The notes: generated by a model not told the origin, from the letters alone. Numbered from the stretch's first letter, positions 33,571-43,126 are shown. The stretch: DNA of 64,000 nucleotides from Cupriavidus necator N-1 (GCF_000219215.1 NC_015723.1:1922001-1986000); one strand, 5' to 3'. A program made the numbers and translations.

Positions 33571-34395
33571 TCAGTCCAGCCCGAGCAGCGACCGCGCCTG
33601 TGCCGGCGTTGCTACCGCCCGGCCGTACTGCCAGCAAAGCTGCGCCACGCGGCCAACCAGTTGCGCGTTGCTGGCCGCCAGTGTGTCCTTGTCCCAGCGG
33701 ATGTTGTCTTCCAGACCGGTACGGCAGTGCCCGCCGAGCTCCAGCGTCCAGTGATTGACTTCCAGCTGGTGGCGGCCGATGCCGGCGGCCGTCCATGTCG
33801 CGCCCGGCAACAGCGTTTGCAGTTGCTCGACCTGGAACGCCAGGATCTCGCGCCGCGCCGGCAGCGCATTGCGGATGCCGAACACGAACTGCACGTGCGG
33901 CGGTGCCGCGATCAGCCCTTCTTTCACCAGTTCCGCCGTGTTGTAGAGCATCGCCAGGTCGAAGATCTCGATTTCCGGCTTGACGTGGAATTCCCGCATC
34001 GTGGTGGCCAGCGTGCGCACGAAGTCCGGCGGGTTTTCGTAGACGCTGGTGGGAAAGTTGACCGAGCCGGTGGCAAGCGAAGCCATGTCTGGCCGCAGAT
34101 GGAGCATCGCGCCGCGCTGGCTGGCCTCGCGGCCGCGTCCGCCGGTGGAGAACTGCACGATCATGCCCGGGCAGTGTTTGCGGATGCCTTCCTGCAGCGC
34201 GGCGAATCGTGTCGGATCGGAGCTCGAATTTTCCAGTTCGTCGCGCACGTGCAGGTGAACCAGCGTGGCGCCGGCCTCATAGCTGGCGTGCGTGCTTTCG
34301 ATCTGTTCAGCCACCGAAATGGGCACGGCCGGGTTGTCTTTCTTGCGCGGCACGGAACCGGTGATGGCCACGGAAATGATGCACGGCTCTTGCAT
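33571..34395 (-). CDS. BKACE family beta-keto acid cleavage enzyme (DUF849)
   Basis: 274 residues, the usual length. Zinc-site residues are in VHLHVRDE, and further family marks are IVQFSTGGRG, RPDMASLATGSVNFP and the C-terminal GLEDNIRWDKDTLAASNAQLV. These enzymes condense a beta-keto acid with acetyl-CoA and split it into a new CoA ester and acetoacetate. It follows the QuiC-type gene by 45 bases on the same strand, so it may act in the aromatic or quinate catabolic island. Confidence 0.88.
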   Translation of the reverse strand: MQEPCIISVAITGSVPRKKDNPAVPISVAEQIESTHASYEAGATLVHLHVRDELENSSSDPTRFAALQEGIRKHCPGMIVQFSTGGRGREASQRGAMLHLRPDMASLATGSVNFPTSVYENPPDFVRTLATTMREFHVKPEIEIFDLAMLYNTAELVKEGLIAAPPHVQFVFGIRNALPARREILAFQVEQLQTLLPGATWTAAGIGRHQLEVNHWTLELGGHCRTGLEDNIRWDKDTLAASNAQLVGRVAQLCWQYGRAVATPAQARSLLGLD

Positions 34396-34440
34396 GGAAT
34401 GTCTCCTGTAGGGAATGTTGTGAGCGGGTGACGATGATGT

Positions 34441-36309
34441 TCAGCTGTGCCGCAGCTGCGCCTGTGCGGCCATGCGCACCGAAGCGTTGACCGCGCCGTA
34501 GCCGGTGTAGCCGCTGCGTTGCACGAGTTCGAAGAAAAACCGTTCGTGGAACGGCTCGGTGTAGGCATGCAGGAATTCACCGTGGGCGTCGCGGTCGTAG
34601 AGCAGGCCGAGACCTTGCAGGCGTTCCAGCAGCGCGTCGTCGAGCGCGAGCCGCGCGGCCACGTCGTCGTAGTAGTTGTCCGGCACGTGGAGCATCGCGG
34701 CGCGGGTGCGGTCGATGGCTTCCAGCGTCTGCCCGATGCGTTCCGACCGGAAGGCGATGTGGTGCACGCCCGAGCCCGCGTAAGCGGCGACAAAGCGCCC
34801 GGTGGCGGTGCGGCCGCTCTCGGACACGTTGAGCGGGATGCGAACATGCTGGCCGGGGCTGACCATGGCGCGGCTCTTCACCAGGCCATACGGATCGGCG
34901 ATCTCATGCACGGCCTCCGGCTGCATGGCGAACACCGAGCGGTAGAACAGCACGAAGCTGTCGAGCCGGTTCGCCGGCAGCGCCTGCGCGATATGGTCGA
35001 TGGCGGACAACCCTGCGCCGTGGTGGACGGTTCCCACGGGCGTATCGAGCACGAAGTCGCTCTCATAGATGCTGCGGTCGGCGTCGCGGTCGTCGATCAG
35101 GTGGAACAGCATGCCGTCGGGCGAGCGCAGCGCCGGGATCACGCGCTCGTCGGGCCCCACCGGCTCACGCCACTCCTTGCACAGCAGCGTGCGGGCGCGC
35201 GCCACGGCGCGGCGTGCGTCGTCCACTTTCAGGCCGATGGCGCACACCGACGGGCCGTGCAGTTGGAAGTGCTCGGCGGCGGCGCTGTCCTGCTCGGCAT
35301 TCAGGATCAGGTTGACGCCGCCCTGGCGGTACAGGTCGACCGCCTTGGAGCGATGGCGGCCGGCATGGGCAAAGCCAAGCGATTCCAGCCGTTGCGCGAG
35401 TTCGCGGCCAGCCACGTAATCGACGGCAAACTCGACGAAGTCCACGCCGTCCAGCACCGGCGGCGCAGGCAGCGGCGTGCCGCCCGCCTCGGACTCCAGC
35501 CAGATCAGCGAGCGCAGCCCGTCTTGCGCGGTCAGCCGTGCCGGCGCCGCGCGGAAGTCGTCGTTGAAGACCTCCAGCGACAACGGCCCGTTGTAGCCTG
35601 CCTGCAGCACGGCGCGGGCGAAATCGGTCACCGGCAGGTCGCCCTGCCCGGGAAAATTGCGGTAGTGGCGGCTCCACGACAGCACGTCCATCGACAGGCG
35701 TGGCGCATCGGCCAGTTGCACAAAGAAGATCTTGTCCGCCGGCACAACGTCCAGGCCCTGCAGCGAATCGCCCAGTGACAGCGTATGGAAGCTGTCCAGC
35801 ACCAGCCCCAGCGCGGGGTGGTCGGCGCGCTGCACGATGTCCCACGCTTGCCGCCAGAGGCGCGTATGGCGGCCCCAGGCAAGCGCCTCGTAACCGACGC
35901 GCAGCCCGCGCTGCGCGGCGGCCTCTGCCATCCGGCGCAGGTCGGCGGCAGCGCGGGTGGGGTCGTCGATGGCCACCTCCTGCACATTGCTGCACACCAG
36001 CACCATCTCCGCGCCAAGCTGCTCCATCACGTCGAACTTGCGTTCGGCGCGCGCCATATTGCGGACAAACAGGTCATCCGGCATGGCCTCGAAGTCGCGC
36101 AGCGGCTGGTAGAGCAGGATCTGCAGGCCGAGGTCGGCCGCCATGCGGCGCACCTCGGCCGGTGAGCCGTCGAAATGCAGCAGGTCGTTCTCGAAGATCT
36201 CTACGCCGTCGAAGCCCGCGGCCGCGGCGGCTTCCAGTTTTTCCGGCAGCGTGCCGGACAGCGAGACGGTGGCGATCGATTTCGGGAGAGGCCTGCGGGC
36301 TGCGGTCAT
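34441..36309 (-). CDS. quiC: QuiC-type fusion: 3-dehydroshikimate dehydratase + HPPD-like dioxygenase domain
   Basis: 622 residues from ATG 36309. The N-terminal half (about 1-280) is a xylose-isomerase-like TIM barrel (PKSIATVSLSGTLPEKLEAAAAAGFDGVEIFE). The C-terminal half is a VOC/HPPD-like pair of barrels with a complete apparent iron triad: His in AIDHIAQ, His in VHHIAF and Glu in FFFELVQR. Fusions of this kind convert 3-dehydroshikimate to protocatechuate in quinate/shikimate catabolism. The activity of the dioxygenase half is unclear. Divergent from an IclR regulator. Confidence 0.85.
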   Translation of the reverse strand: MTAARRPLPKSIATVSLSGTLPEKLEAAAAAGFDGVEIFENDLLHFDGSPAEVRRMAADLGLQILLYQPLRDFEAMPDDLFVRNMARAERKFDVMEQLGAEMVLVCSNVQEVAIDDPTRAAADLRRMAEAAAQRGLRVGYEALAWGRHTRLWRQAWDIVQRADHPALGLVLDSFHTLSLGDSLQGLDVVPADKIFFVQLADAPRLSMDVLSWSRHYRNFPGQGDLPVTDFARAVLQAGYNGPLSLEVFNDDFRAAPARLTAQDGLRSLIWLESEAGGTPLPAPPVLDGVDFVEFAVDYVAGRELAQRLESLGFAHAGRHRSKAVDLYRQGGVNLILNAEQDSAAAEHFQLHGPSVCAIGLKVDDARRAVARARTLLCKEWREPVGPDERVIPALRSPDGMLFHLIDDRDADRSIYESDFVLDTPVGTVHHGAGLSAIDHIAQALPANRLDSFVLFYRSVFAMQPEAVHEIADPYGLVKSRAMVSPGQHVRIPLNVSESGRTATGRFVAAYAGSGVHHIAFRSERIGQTLEAIDRTRAAMLHVPDNYYDDVAARLALDDALLERLQGLGLLYDRDAHGEFLHAYTEPFHERFFFELVQRSGYTGYGAVNASVRMAAQAQLRHS

Positions 36310-36442
36310 GGCGATTGCGAGGTGGCGACGGTATTGCCCCAAAGGTTAGGAGCGAGCCGGCCCGTCAACAACCACAATTCGCGCGTAGTCGTGCGACAAT
36401 CGCTCCATTGCGATCATCCCTCGCGCGAAATTCGGGTTAACC

Positions 36443-37210
36443 ATGGAAAAAGAACCGCTGAACCGGCGCGACTGGATCGCCGGGCTGGAAAAAGGCCTGG
36501 CCATCCTGGAGGCCTTCGACAACGACCATCCGCGCCTCACGCCCACGCAGGCGGCGCAGCTGACGGGGCTCACGCGCACTGCCGCGCGCCGCTACCTGCT
36601 GACGCTGGAGCACCTCGGCTACACCACCAGCGACGGCACGCTGTTCAGCCTGACGCCGCGCGTGCTCAAGGTGGGCTGGTCGTATTTCGACTCGGCGCGG
36701 CTGCCGCGCACGGTGCAGCCGTTCCTGCAGCAAATCACCGCGCAGCTCGGCGAGGCGGCCTACCTGAGCGTGCTCGATGGCTGGGAGCTGGTGTTTATCG
36801 CCCGCACCAGCACCAGCCGCGTGATGAGCACCGGCTTCGTGCTGGGGGCACGGGTGCCGGCGCCGCTGGGCTCGGCCGGGGTGATGATGCTGGCCTCGCG
36901 CCCCGAGCAGCAGGTGCGCGAATGGCTGGAATCTGTCGTGCTCGCGCCCTACACCCCTTACACCATCCTGCAGCATGAGCGCCTGCTCGAAGAGATCCGC
37001 AAGGCTGGCGCGCAGGGCTATGCGATGCTGGAGCAACAGCTGCAGACCGGTGTGCGCGGCATCGCCGTGCCGCTGCGCGACCGCCACGGCAAGGTGATCG
37101 CCGCGCTGTCGGTCAATATGCCGATCGGCGACGAGACCGCACAGCAGGCGCTGGACCGGGTATTGCAGGTGTTGCAAGACACCGCGCTGCTGATCATGCG
37201 AGTGCTTTAG
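36443..37210 (+). CDS. IclR family regulator, PcaR/PobR-like
   Basis: 255 residues. The N terminus (WIAGLEKGLAILEAFDNDHPRLTPTQAAQLTGLTRTAARRYLLTLEHLGY) is typical of the PcaR/PcaU/PobR branch, which controls protocatechuate and related pathways. The C-terminal GIAVPLRDRHGKVIAALSVNMP closes the effector domain. Divergent from the quiC-like gene across 133 bases, and probably its regulator. Its stop codon overlaps the end of the convergent LysR gene. Confidence 0.92.
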   Translation: MEKEPLNRRDWIAGLEKGLAILEAFDNDHPRLTPTQAAQLTGLTRTAARRYLLTLEHLGYTTSDGTLFSLTPRVLKVGWSYFDSARLPRTVQPFLQQITAQLGEAAYLSVLDGWELVFIARTSTSRVMSTGFVLGARVPAPLGSAGVMMLASRPEQQVREWLESVVLAPYTPYTILQHERLLEEIRKAGAQGYAMLEQQLQTGVRGIAVPLRDRHGKVIAALSVNMPIGDETAQQALDRVLQVLQDTALLIMRVL

Positions 37211-38154
37211 TCCAGCGTCGTCGCCAGCGCCTGCGGTCCCTGCGACAACTGCGCCTTAAGGAACTCAAGGCACACGCGCATCCGCGCCGAGGCCGACGCC
37301 CGCGCGCTGGTCACGGCCCAGACATCGGCCGGCTGCTGCCAGTCCGGCAGCACGCGCACCAGTTCGCCGGCGCGCACGCTGGCGGCCACGTCCCAGACCG
37401 AAGCCATGATGATGCCGAAGCCTTCCAGTGCCCACTGGTGGGTCACGTCGCTGTGGTTCGATGCCATCGGTCCGGTCACTTTCACGGTCTCCCAGCCGTC
37501 AGGCCCTTGCAGCCGCCATACGCCAAAGGCCTGGTCGCGTTCGCGCAGCAGCAGGCAGTCGTGCCGGGGCAGCTCGCCCGGGTGCTCCGGCATGCCGCGC
37601 CGCGCGAGGTAGGCGGGAGCGGCGCACAGCACGCGGCTGCCGCTGGCGATCTTGCTGGCGATCAGGTGCGGCTCCTCGACCTCGCCCACGCGGATGTCGA
37701 GGTCGAAGCTTTCGCCGATCAGGTCGACGCGCCGGTCGAGCAGCTCCAGCCAGACCTCCAGCCCCGGATGCTGCCGCCGCAGCCGCGACAGCGCCGGTGC
37801 CACATGCCTGCGCCCGAGCCGCACGCTGGTGGCGATGCGCAGCAGCCCGCGTGGCTCGCCCCCGGTGGCACCCACCGCTTCCAGCATGCCGTCGACGTCT
37901 TCCAGGATCTTCTGCGCCCACGCAAAGGCGCTCTCGCCCTCGGCGGTCACGCTGACACGGCGCGTGGTGCGGTGGAACAGCTTCGCGCCCAGCATGGCTT
38001 CGAGCATGGCGATGCGCTTGCTGACATGTGCCGGCGAAATGCCGGTCTCGTTGGCGGCGGCGATAAAGCTGGCGCGCCGCGCTACCGTGCAGAACAGCCG
38101 CAGGTCCCGCAGGAACGGGTCATTGTTCGCCGTCAGCGCATTCTGAGTTTCCAT
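37207..38154 (-). CDS. LysR family transcriptional regulator
   Basis: 315 residues. The HTH lies in LRLFCTVARRASFIAAANETGISPAHVSKRIAMLEAMLGAKLFHRTTRRVSVT, followed by a LysR effector domain. Divergent from the type II dehydroquinase gene across 84 bases, so AroQ is the likely target. It ends against the IclR gene with a 4-base overlap. Confidence 0.9.
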   Translation of the reverse strand: METQNALTANNDPFLRDLRLFCTVARRASFIAAANETGISPAHVSKRIAMLEAMLGAKLFHRTTRRVSVTAEGESAFAWAQKILEDVDGMLEAVGATGGEPRGLLRIATSVRLGRRHVAPALSRLRRQHPGLEVWLELLDRRVDLIGESFDLDIRVGEVEEPHLIASKIASGSRVLCAAPAYLARRGMPEHPGELPRHDCLLLRERDQAFGVWRLQGPDGWETVKVTGPMASNHSDVTHQWALEGFGIIMASVWDVAASVRAGELVRVLPDWQQPADVWAVTSARASASARMRVCLEFLKAQLSQGPQALATTLD

Positions 38155-38238
38155 GGCGGTCGATGATGGGATGAAGGGAGTAACGATAGGCTATCGGCGA
38201 TGGCCGCGCCAGCGCCGCGGCCGATTCCAGGAGACACG

Positions 38239-38700
38239 ATGAAGACAGTACTGGTGCTCAACGGGCCCAACCTCAACCTGCTCGGCACCCGCGAGCCGGC
38301 AGTCTATGGCAGTGAAACGCTGGCGGATGTGGAGCGCATCTGCCAGGAAGCCGCGCAGCGGCTAGGGCTGGAGGCGCAATGCCGGCAGACCAACCATGAA
38401 GGCCAGCTGATCGACTGGATCCATGAAGCCGGGCGGCTATGCGCGCAAGGGGAAATGGTCGGCGTGGTGCTGAATGCGGGGGCGCTGACGCATACGTCGA
38501 TTGCGCTGCATGATGCGATCAAGGGCGCGGCGGTGCCGCTGATCGAGTACCACATCTCTAACGTGCACGCGCGCGAGGCGTTCCGGCATCACTCATGGAT
38601 CTCGCCGGTGGCGCGGGCGGTGATGGCGGGGCTGGGGGTGAAGGGATATGCGTTGGCGGTTGAGGCGCTGGTGCTGGTGACAGCGGCCGCGGCTGAATAA
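38239..38700 (+). CDS. aroQ: Type II 3-dehydroquinate dehydratase
   Basis: 153 residues from ATG 38239. The family active site is complete: NGPNLNLLGTREPAVYG with the catalytic Tyr, the QTNHEGQLIDWIH loop, NAGALTHTSIALHDAI and EYHISNVHARE. It interconverts 3-dehydroquinate and 3-dehydroshikimate. Next to QuiC and AroE homologues it is probably the catabolic copy for quinate growth rather than the biosynthetic one. Confidence 0.95.
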   Translation: MKTVLVLNGPNLNLLGTREPAVYGSETLADVERICQEAAQRLGLEAQCRQTNHEGQLIDWIHEAGRLCAQGEMVGVVLNAGALTHTSIALHDAIKGAAVPLIEYHISNVHAREAFRHHSWISPVARAVMAGLGVKGYALAVEALVLVTAAAAE

Positions 38701-38713
38701 ACGGATTAAGCAG

Positions 38714-38745
38714 ATGCCACCGCGCATTGGGCGTTGCGCGGCGGC
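38714..38745. terminator. Hairpin behind aroQ and, before intron insertion, behind the porin gene
   Basis: GCCACCGCGC and GCGCGGCGGC form a ten-pair stem (one G-T pair) around a ten-base loop, a few bases behind the aroQ stop. It lacks a long T run. It lies directly beyond the 3' end of the group II intron. With the intron removed it would stand about 8 bases behind the porin stop, so it probably served both convergent genes. Confidence 0.55.
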
Positions 38746-38792
38746 ATTCCCCAATCGCGGTAGGAATGCCCATTACTGAGCACCCCCCGCAC

Positions 38793-38826
38793 AGATCCGT
38801 ACGAGCCCGATTCGGGCATACGGCTC
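38793..38826 (-). ncRNA. Group II intron domain V
   Basis: A 34-base hairpin, the standard length for domain V. The basal strand starts GAGCCGTA and returns as TACGGATC, and an inner CCCGA/TCGGG stem closes a small loop. It begins directly after the TAG of the maturase gene. This is the catalytic core of the ribozyme. Confidence 0.75.
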
Positions 38827-40305
38827 CTACCTCGGGTGTTTGACGTCAAAGCGCCGGTCGGGCCATGGATGAAGGATTCGAGGCTGTGGGAGCCAGGCAT
38901 CCGCGATCCGCTCGACCCGCGTCCACGTCATGTGATCCTTTTGGCTGCGGCGCCGGAGCGCCCGCCGCCAGAGGTCAACAATGTGGTAACGGAAGGCGCC
39001 GAGTGCTCGCGAGTTCGTTGGTACTGCGTGGTACGCGAAGTATCCGCGCACCACCTGCCTGAGCCATTTTCCTTGCGCAGGAATCGGTTCGTGCATGCGC
39101 CGCCGCAGGTCCTCCTTGATCTGCCTGAGCTTCGCCCGCATGCGATCACCTCGGGTCTTCCTCTGCAGCTGGAAGGCACCCCGACGCGATCGTCCGCAGA
39201 TAAAGATGAAACCCAGGAAGGCGAAGGTCTCCGGTCGGCCAAGACCTCGACGCTGGCGGTTGGCCGCTGCGTTGCGACCAAACTCCAGTAACCTCGTCTT
39301 GTCCGGATGAAGCACAAGCGAGAACTCCTCCAGCCTCTGTCGCATCGCGTCCCAGAAGCGCCGCGCGTCAGCTTCGTGCTCGAAGCCAACCACAACATCA
39401 TCTGCGTACCGCAGAATAATGACGTTGCCTTTAGCTTCCCGCCGTCGCCACCGGTTGGCCCAGAGATCAAACACGTAGTGCATATACACGTTCGCGAACA
39501 GTGGCGACGCCACTGACCCCTGCGGTGTACCTGTTTCACTGACGCTCAGTTCTCCATTCTCCAAAACGCCCGCCTTGAGCCATTTCCGCACAAGACGAAT
39601 GATGCGCTCGTCGCCGATCCGATGCTCCACGAATCGAACCAGCCAGTCCTGGCTGACCGAGTCAAAGAAACTCCGGATGTCGGCGTCTAAAATCCAGTTC
39701 ACCGGGGTGCGGATGATGGCCGTTGCCAACGCGTCCAGCGCATCATGCTGACTGCGTCCGGGTCGGAACCCGTACGAGAAACCGAGAAAGTCTTCCTCGT
39801 AGATCGCATTTAGCACTTCAACCACCGCGCGCTGGACGACTTTGTCTTCCAGTGCGGCAATCCCCAATGGGCGCTGCTTGCCGTCCGGCTTGGGTATGTA
39901 CTGCCGCCGAACGGGCAGTGCCCGATACGCTCCGCTGAGTACTTGCGTGTGCAGACGCTGAAGATGCTCTTCCAGTCCCGCTTCGTAGTACCGCCACGTC
40001 ATGCCATCCACTCCTGGTGCCGCGTTGCGTTTGAGCGCATAAAACGACTCCCGAAGCCGGTCGACCGTGACGTGGTGCAGAAGCGCGGTGAACCGCTCCT
40101 TCTTCCGCTGCCTTGCAGCTTGACGTACACGTACCAAACCCTGTGGCACGCTTACCCGGTTCTGTGCCCGGCACGTGTTGGATTGACCCGTGTTCCCCTT
40201 GGTCCCCGCCCTTCGCTCCACCCACTCCGCAGTCGGTCTCCCGGCGTTGTTCGCAGGTTTCTTCGCTACTACGGCGGAGTCTGACTTCTCCCATCCGTTC
40301 ATCAT
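38827..40305 (-). CDS. ltrA: Group II intron-encoded reverse transcriptase/maturase
   Basis: 492 residues, intact. RT blocks run from about residue 85 to 350: KRNAAPGVDGMTW, IPKPDGKQRPLGIAALEDKVVQRA, GFRPGRSQHDAL, GTPQGSVASPLFANVYMHYVFD and the catalytic RYADDVVVGF. The maturase domain X follows (GKWLRQVVRGYFAYHAVPTN). The C terminus ends WPDRRFDVKHPR with no HNH endonuclease motif. GAGGAG precedes two adjacent ATG codons. It should assist splicing and retrohoming of its own intron. Confidence 0.95.
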   Translation of the reverse strand: MMNGWEKSDSAVVAKKPANNAGRPTAEWVERRAGTKGNTGQSNTCRAQNRVSVPQGLVRVRQAARQRKKERFTALLHHVTVDRLRESFYALKRNAAPGVDGMTWRYYEAGLEEHLQRLHTQVLSGAYRALPVRRQYIPKPDGKQRPLGIAALEDKVVQRAVVEVLNAIYEEDFLGFSYGFRPGRSQHDALDALATAIIRTPVNWILDADIRSFFDSVSQDWLVRFVEHRIGDERIIRLVRKWLKAGVLENGELSVSETGTPQGSVASPLFANVYMHYVFDLWANRWRRREAKGNVIILRYADDVVVGFEHEADARRFWDAMRQRLEEFSLVLHPDKTRLLEFGRNAAANRQRRGLGRPETFAFLGFIFICGRSRRGAFQLQRKTRGDRMRAKLRQIKEDLRRRMHEPIPAQGKWLRQVVRGYFAYHAVPTNSRALGAFRYHIVDLWRRALRRRSQKDHMTWTRVERIADAWLPQPRILHPWPDRRFDVKHPR

Positions 40306-40661
40306 CGGCTACGGCTCCTCGCCTTCCCGATGCGGACCAGCCCATGCTGCGACTGGCCAGACGCGAGATCTCCCGGTTCCCGCGCAAGGAGCGTCCGTGC
40401 GTGCCAGGGTCTTTGACCACGCCGGGTCGTCGAGGCACTCGCGTTCACGCGCCCCTTCATGTTGCCTTCCGCGTTCTGAACCGCGTCGGCACCCGGAACA
40501 ACACAACTATCGCGGCTCAATGGCTGGCCCACACGCTCCCCTACCGACGCTTCGCCGACCACCTCACGGTAGCCTGCGCACGGCTCGGGGCCGATGTGGT
40601 TCGCTATTCCTTCATCGTAGTGGACTTTCACCACCTACTCCTTGCCGGTCTCCCGGCGCAC

Positions 40662-41726
40662 TCAGAACTTATGCCGCACCCCCGCCATCACCCCGATGCG
40701 CGACGAATTGCCATAAGTATTCCCACTGTTAGCAAACGTCGGCGAGCTGTTCAACGCAATCCACTGCCCCTGCAGATGGGTGTAGTCCACCTCCACATAC
40801 ACATCGGTGCGCTTGCTGAAGTTGTAGTCCAGCATGCCCGCCGTGGTCAGCCGCTTGCCCCCCTGCCCCGCATGGCGCAGCCAGTCGTACTGCAGCGTGC
40901 CGATGAACGCGAGCGCGTCGGTGATATTGAACCGCGTCCCGACATACCCAACATTGTTGCGATAGTCGGCCACATCGAGCCGGTTATTGGTGTAGCCGAG
41001 GTAATACTGCGCCCGCGCCGCTTTCCACGTACCGCCCAGACCCCACACCGTCTGCTTGCTGGCCAGCGCCGCCGGCACCGCGCCAAAGAAGGCCGAGGTC
41101 ACGTTCTGCGTCTGCTGGTAGACCGTGCCGATCTCCAGCGGCCCTGAGCTGTAGACCAGCGACCCGGCCGCAGCCGAGCCGCTCTTGATGCTGCCCGGCA
41201 CCTCGCCGAAGGTGTAGGCCGCCGCCACCTGCAGGCCGTTGAAGCTCTTGATGTACTTGACGGTGTTGTCATAGCGCAGCCCGGTGTAGTTGCCGCCCTG
41301 ATACCCGACGATGGAGTTGTTGGCGAAGGCCATGGCCTCGTAGGACGACAGCACCTCATGGGCCAGCGTGTACTGCCGGCCGATCGCCAGCTTGCCGTAG
41401 CCGCCGTCGAGCCCGATCACCGCGGTGCGCCCGAACAGCCGCCCGCCCTGCTGGCTGGTGCCGGTGTCGGGCGCGAAGCCCGACTCCAGGATGAACCAGG
41501 CCTTGTTGCCTCCGCCGATATCCTCGGTGCCGCGCAGACCCCAGCGGCTGCCGGTGAGCACGCCATCGGTCATCTGCGTGCGGCCGTGGCCGGCCGCGTC
41601 TTCATGGGTGCTGTAGCGGATAGTCGTATCCAGCAGCCCGTAGAGCGTGACGCCACCGGAAGTCTGGGCGAGCGCTGGCAGGCTGCCCGCGCCCAACGCG
41701 AGCAGCGCAATCATTCGTTTTTGCAT
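40662..41726 (-). CDS. Gram-negative general porin (OmpC/OmpP2-like)
   Basis: 354 residues with a signal peptide ending near ALAQ (residue 21), then SGGVTLYGLLDTTIRYSTHE, the usual Burkholderiales porin opening. It has the PEFRG-like loop region and a C-terminal strand ending in RHKF with the terminal Phe needed for outer-membrane insertion. The reading frame is complete. A group II intron starts at the base after its TGA, so the protein is unaffected but the mRNA 3' end is changed. Confidence 0.93.
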   Translation of the reverse strand: MQKRMIALLALGAGSLPALAQTSGGVTLYGLLDTTIRYSTHEDAAGHGRTQMTDGVLTGSRWGLRGTEDIGGGNKAWFILESGFAPDTGTSQQGGRLFGRTAVIGLDGGYGKLAIGRQYTLAHEVLSSYEAMAFANNSIVGYQGGNYTGLRYDNTVKYIKSFNGLQVAAAYTFGEVPGSIKSGSAAAGSLVYSSGPLEIGTVYQQTQNVTSAFFGAVPAALASKQTVWGLGGTWKAARAQYYLGYTNNRLDVADYRNNVGYVGTRFNITDALAFIGTLQYDWLRHAGQGGKRLTTAGMLDYNFSKRTDVYVEVDYTHLQGQWIALNSSPTFANSGNTYGNSSRIGVMAGVRHKF

Positions 41727-41797
41727 TGGAGCTTTGTCTCTGTGTTTTATTGGCGGCGGGGCGAACGCCCCGCCGGGTCAGGCAACATCGAAAGGCG

Positions 41798-43126
41798 TCA
41801 GGCAACTTCCGGCACCTTGCGCGGGGCGAGGAAGAACAGCCAGGTAAGCGCGATGAAGTAGGCGCAGGGGATCATCGTGAACAGCACCGCATAATTGTTG
41901 TGCGTCGATGTCAGTACGTAGCCGACCAGCTGCGTCATGAACATGCCGCCGATGGCGCCGATCATCCCGCCGAAGCCGAACACCGAGCTGACCACATGCT
42001 TGGGCGTGTAGTCCATCACCATGCTCCAGATGTTCGCCGTCCACGCCTGGTGCGCACCGATCGCGACCGAGATCGCGGCCACGGCCATCCACAGGCTGCT
42101 GGCGCCGGCGGCCATCACCACCGAGGTGATGCATGCGGCGAAGATCAGCATCGACAGCAGGCGCGCACGCACTGCCGGCATGCCGCGGCTGATCAGCCAC
42201 GACGACAGCGCACCGCCGCCCACGCTGCCCACGTCGGCCGCCAGGTAGATCACAATCAGCGGCAGGCCCATTTGCGTGACGCTGATGCCGAGCTGGTACT
42301 GCTGGTTCAGGAACGGCGGCAGCCAGTACAGGTAGAACCAGAACACCGGCGCGGTGATGGCGTAGGCCAGGGCAAAGGCCCAGGTGCCGCGCATGCGCAG
42401 GATTTGCGAATAGCGGATGCGGTGCGGAGGCGGTTCGACGTCTTGCGTGATGTGGGCCAGTTCGGTGGCGCTGACGGTCGGGTGCTGTTCCGGGTTGTGG
42501 TAGCGGGCATACCAGAACGCCAGCCAGATCGCACCCAGCGAGGCGATGACGATAAAGGCCGCCTGCCAGCCCCAGGCCTGCAGGATCAGCGGCAGCATGA
42601 TCGGCGTAAGCATGGCGCCGACATTGGTGCCGGCATTGAAGATGCCGGTGGCAATGGCGCGCTCGCTCGCCGGGAACCAGATACGCGTGGTCTTGACGCA
42701 GGCGGGATAGTTGGCCGCCTCCGACAAGCCAAGGAAGAAGCGGCAGATCATGAAGCCGACCGCGGACGCCGCAAAGGCATGGGCACCACACGCGATGCTC
42801 CACAACAGCACCGCCAGCGCAAACGCGCGCTTGACACCGACCATGTCGATGAACCGCCCCTGCAGCGCAAAGCCGATGGCGTAGCCCACCTGGAACCAGA
42901 AGTTGATATTGGCGTAGTCCTGCGCGGTCCAGGACATGGCCTTGGCCAGCACCGGCTGCAGCACGCCAAGGGCAGCGCGGTCGATGTAGTTCAGCGTGGT
43001 TGCAAAGAACACCAGCGCCAGCATGCCCCAGCGCACCTTGCCGAAGGCAAAGGCGGCGCGGATCTTGTCGCCGAGCGAGTTGCCGGGTGCCGCAGCAGCC
43101 GGCAGCTCCTTGTGAGTCGTGGTCAT
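41798..43126 (-). CDS. MFS transporter, anion:cation symporter (ACS) type
   Basis: 442 residues from ATG 43126, where the cytoplasmic N terminus MTTTHKEL starts. The frame is open further upstream without sense. About 12 membrane segments, with ACS marks TTLNYIDRAALGVLQP in TM1 and GRFIDMVGVKRAFAL in the first cytoplasmic loop. Its position between porin, AroE and HPPD homologues suggests import of quinate, shikimate or an aromatic acid. Confidence 0.9.
   Translation of the reverse strand: MTTTHKELPAAAAPGNSLGDKIRAAFAFGKVRWGMLALVFFATTLNYIDRAALGVLQPVLAKAMSWTAQDYANINFWFQVGYAIGFALQGRFIDMVGVKRAFALAVLLWSIACGAHAFAASAVGFMICRFFLGLSEAANYPACVKTTRIWFPASERAIATGIFNAGTNVGAMLTPIMLPLILQAWGWQAAFIVIASLGAIWLAFWYARYHNPEQHPTVSATELAHITQDVEPPPHRIRYSQILRMRGTWAFALAYAITAPVFWFYLYWLPPFLNQQYQLGISVTQMGLPLIVIYLAADVGSVGGGALSSWLISRGMPAVRARLLSMLIFAACITSVVMAAGASSLWMAVAAISVAIGAHQAWTANIWSMVMDYTPKHVVSSVFGFGGMIGAIGGMFMTQLVGYVLTSTHNNYAVLFTMIPCAYFIALTWLFFLAPRKVPEVA

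Larger units (their letters stand above)
38754..40661 (-). mobile_element. Group II intron, apparently complete (about 1.9 kb)
   Basis: On the minus strand the element opens with GTGCGCC at 40661-40655, a normal group II 5' end. It carries a reverse transcriptase/maturase gene and ends in AT at 38755-38754. A 34-base domain V hairpin (AGC..GTACGG type) lies at 38793-38826, immediately behind the maturase stop, and a domain VI hairpin with a bulged A lies at 38755-38792. The 5' exon ends exactly with the TGA stop of the porin gene, and the 3' exon is a hairpin terminator. The ribozyme domains before the maturase occupy 40306-40661. One G-A mismatch lies at the foot of domain V. Confidence 0.88.

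Noticed and set aside
38860..40660. Possible disruption of the porin gene by the intron
   Set aside because: The porin frame is complete to the terminal Phe and stop. The intron starts only after the stop codon.
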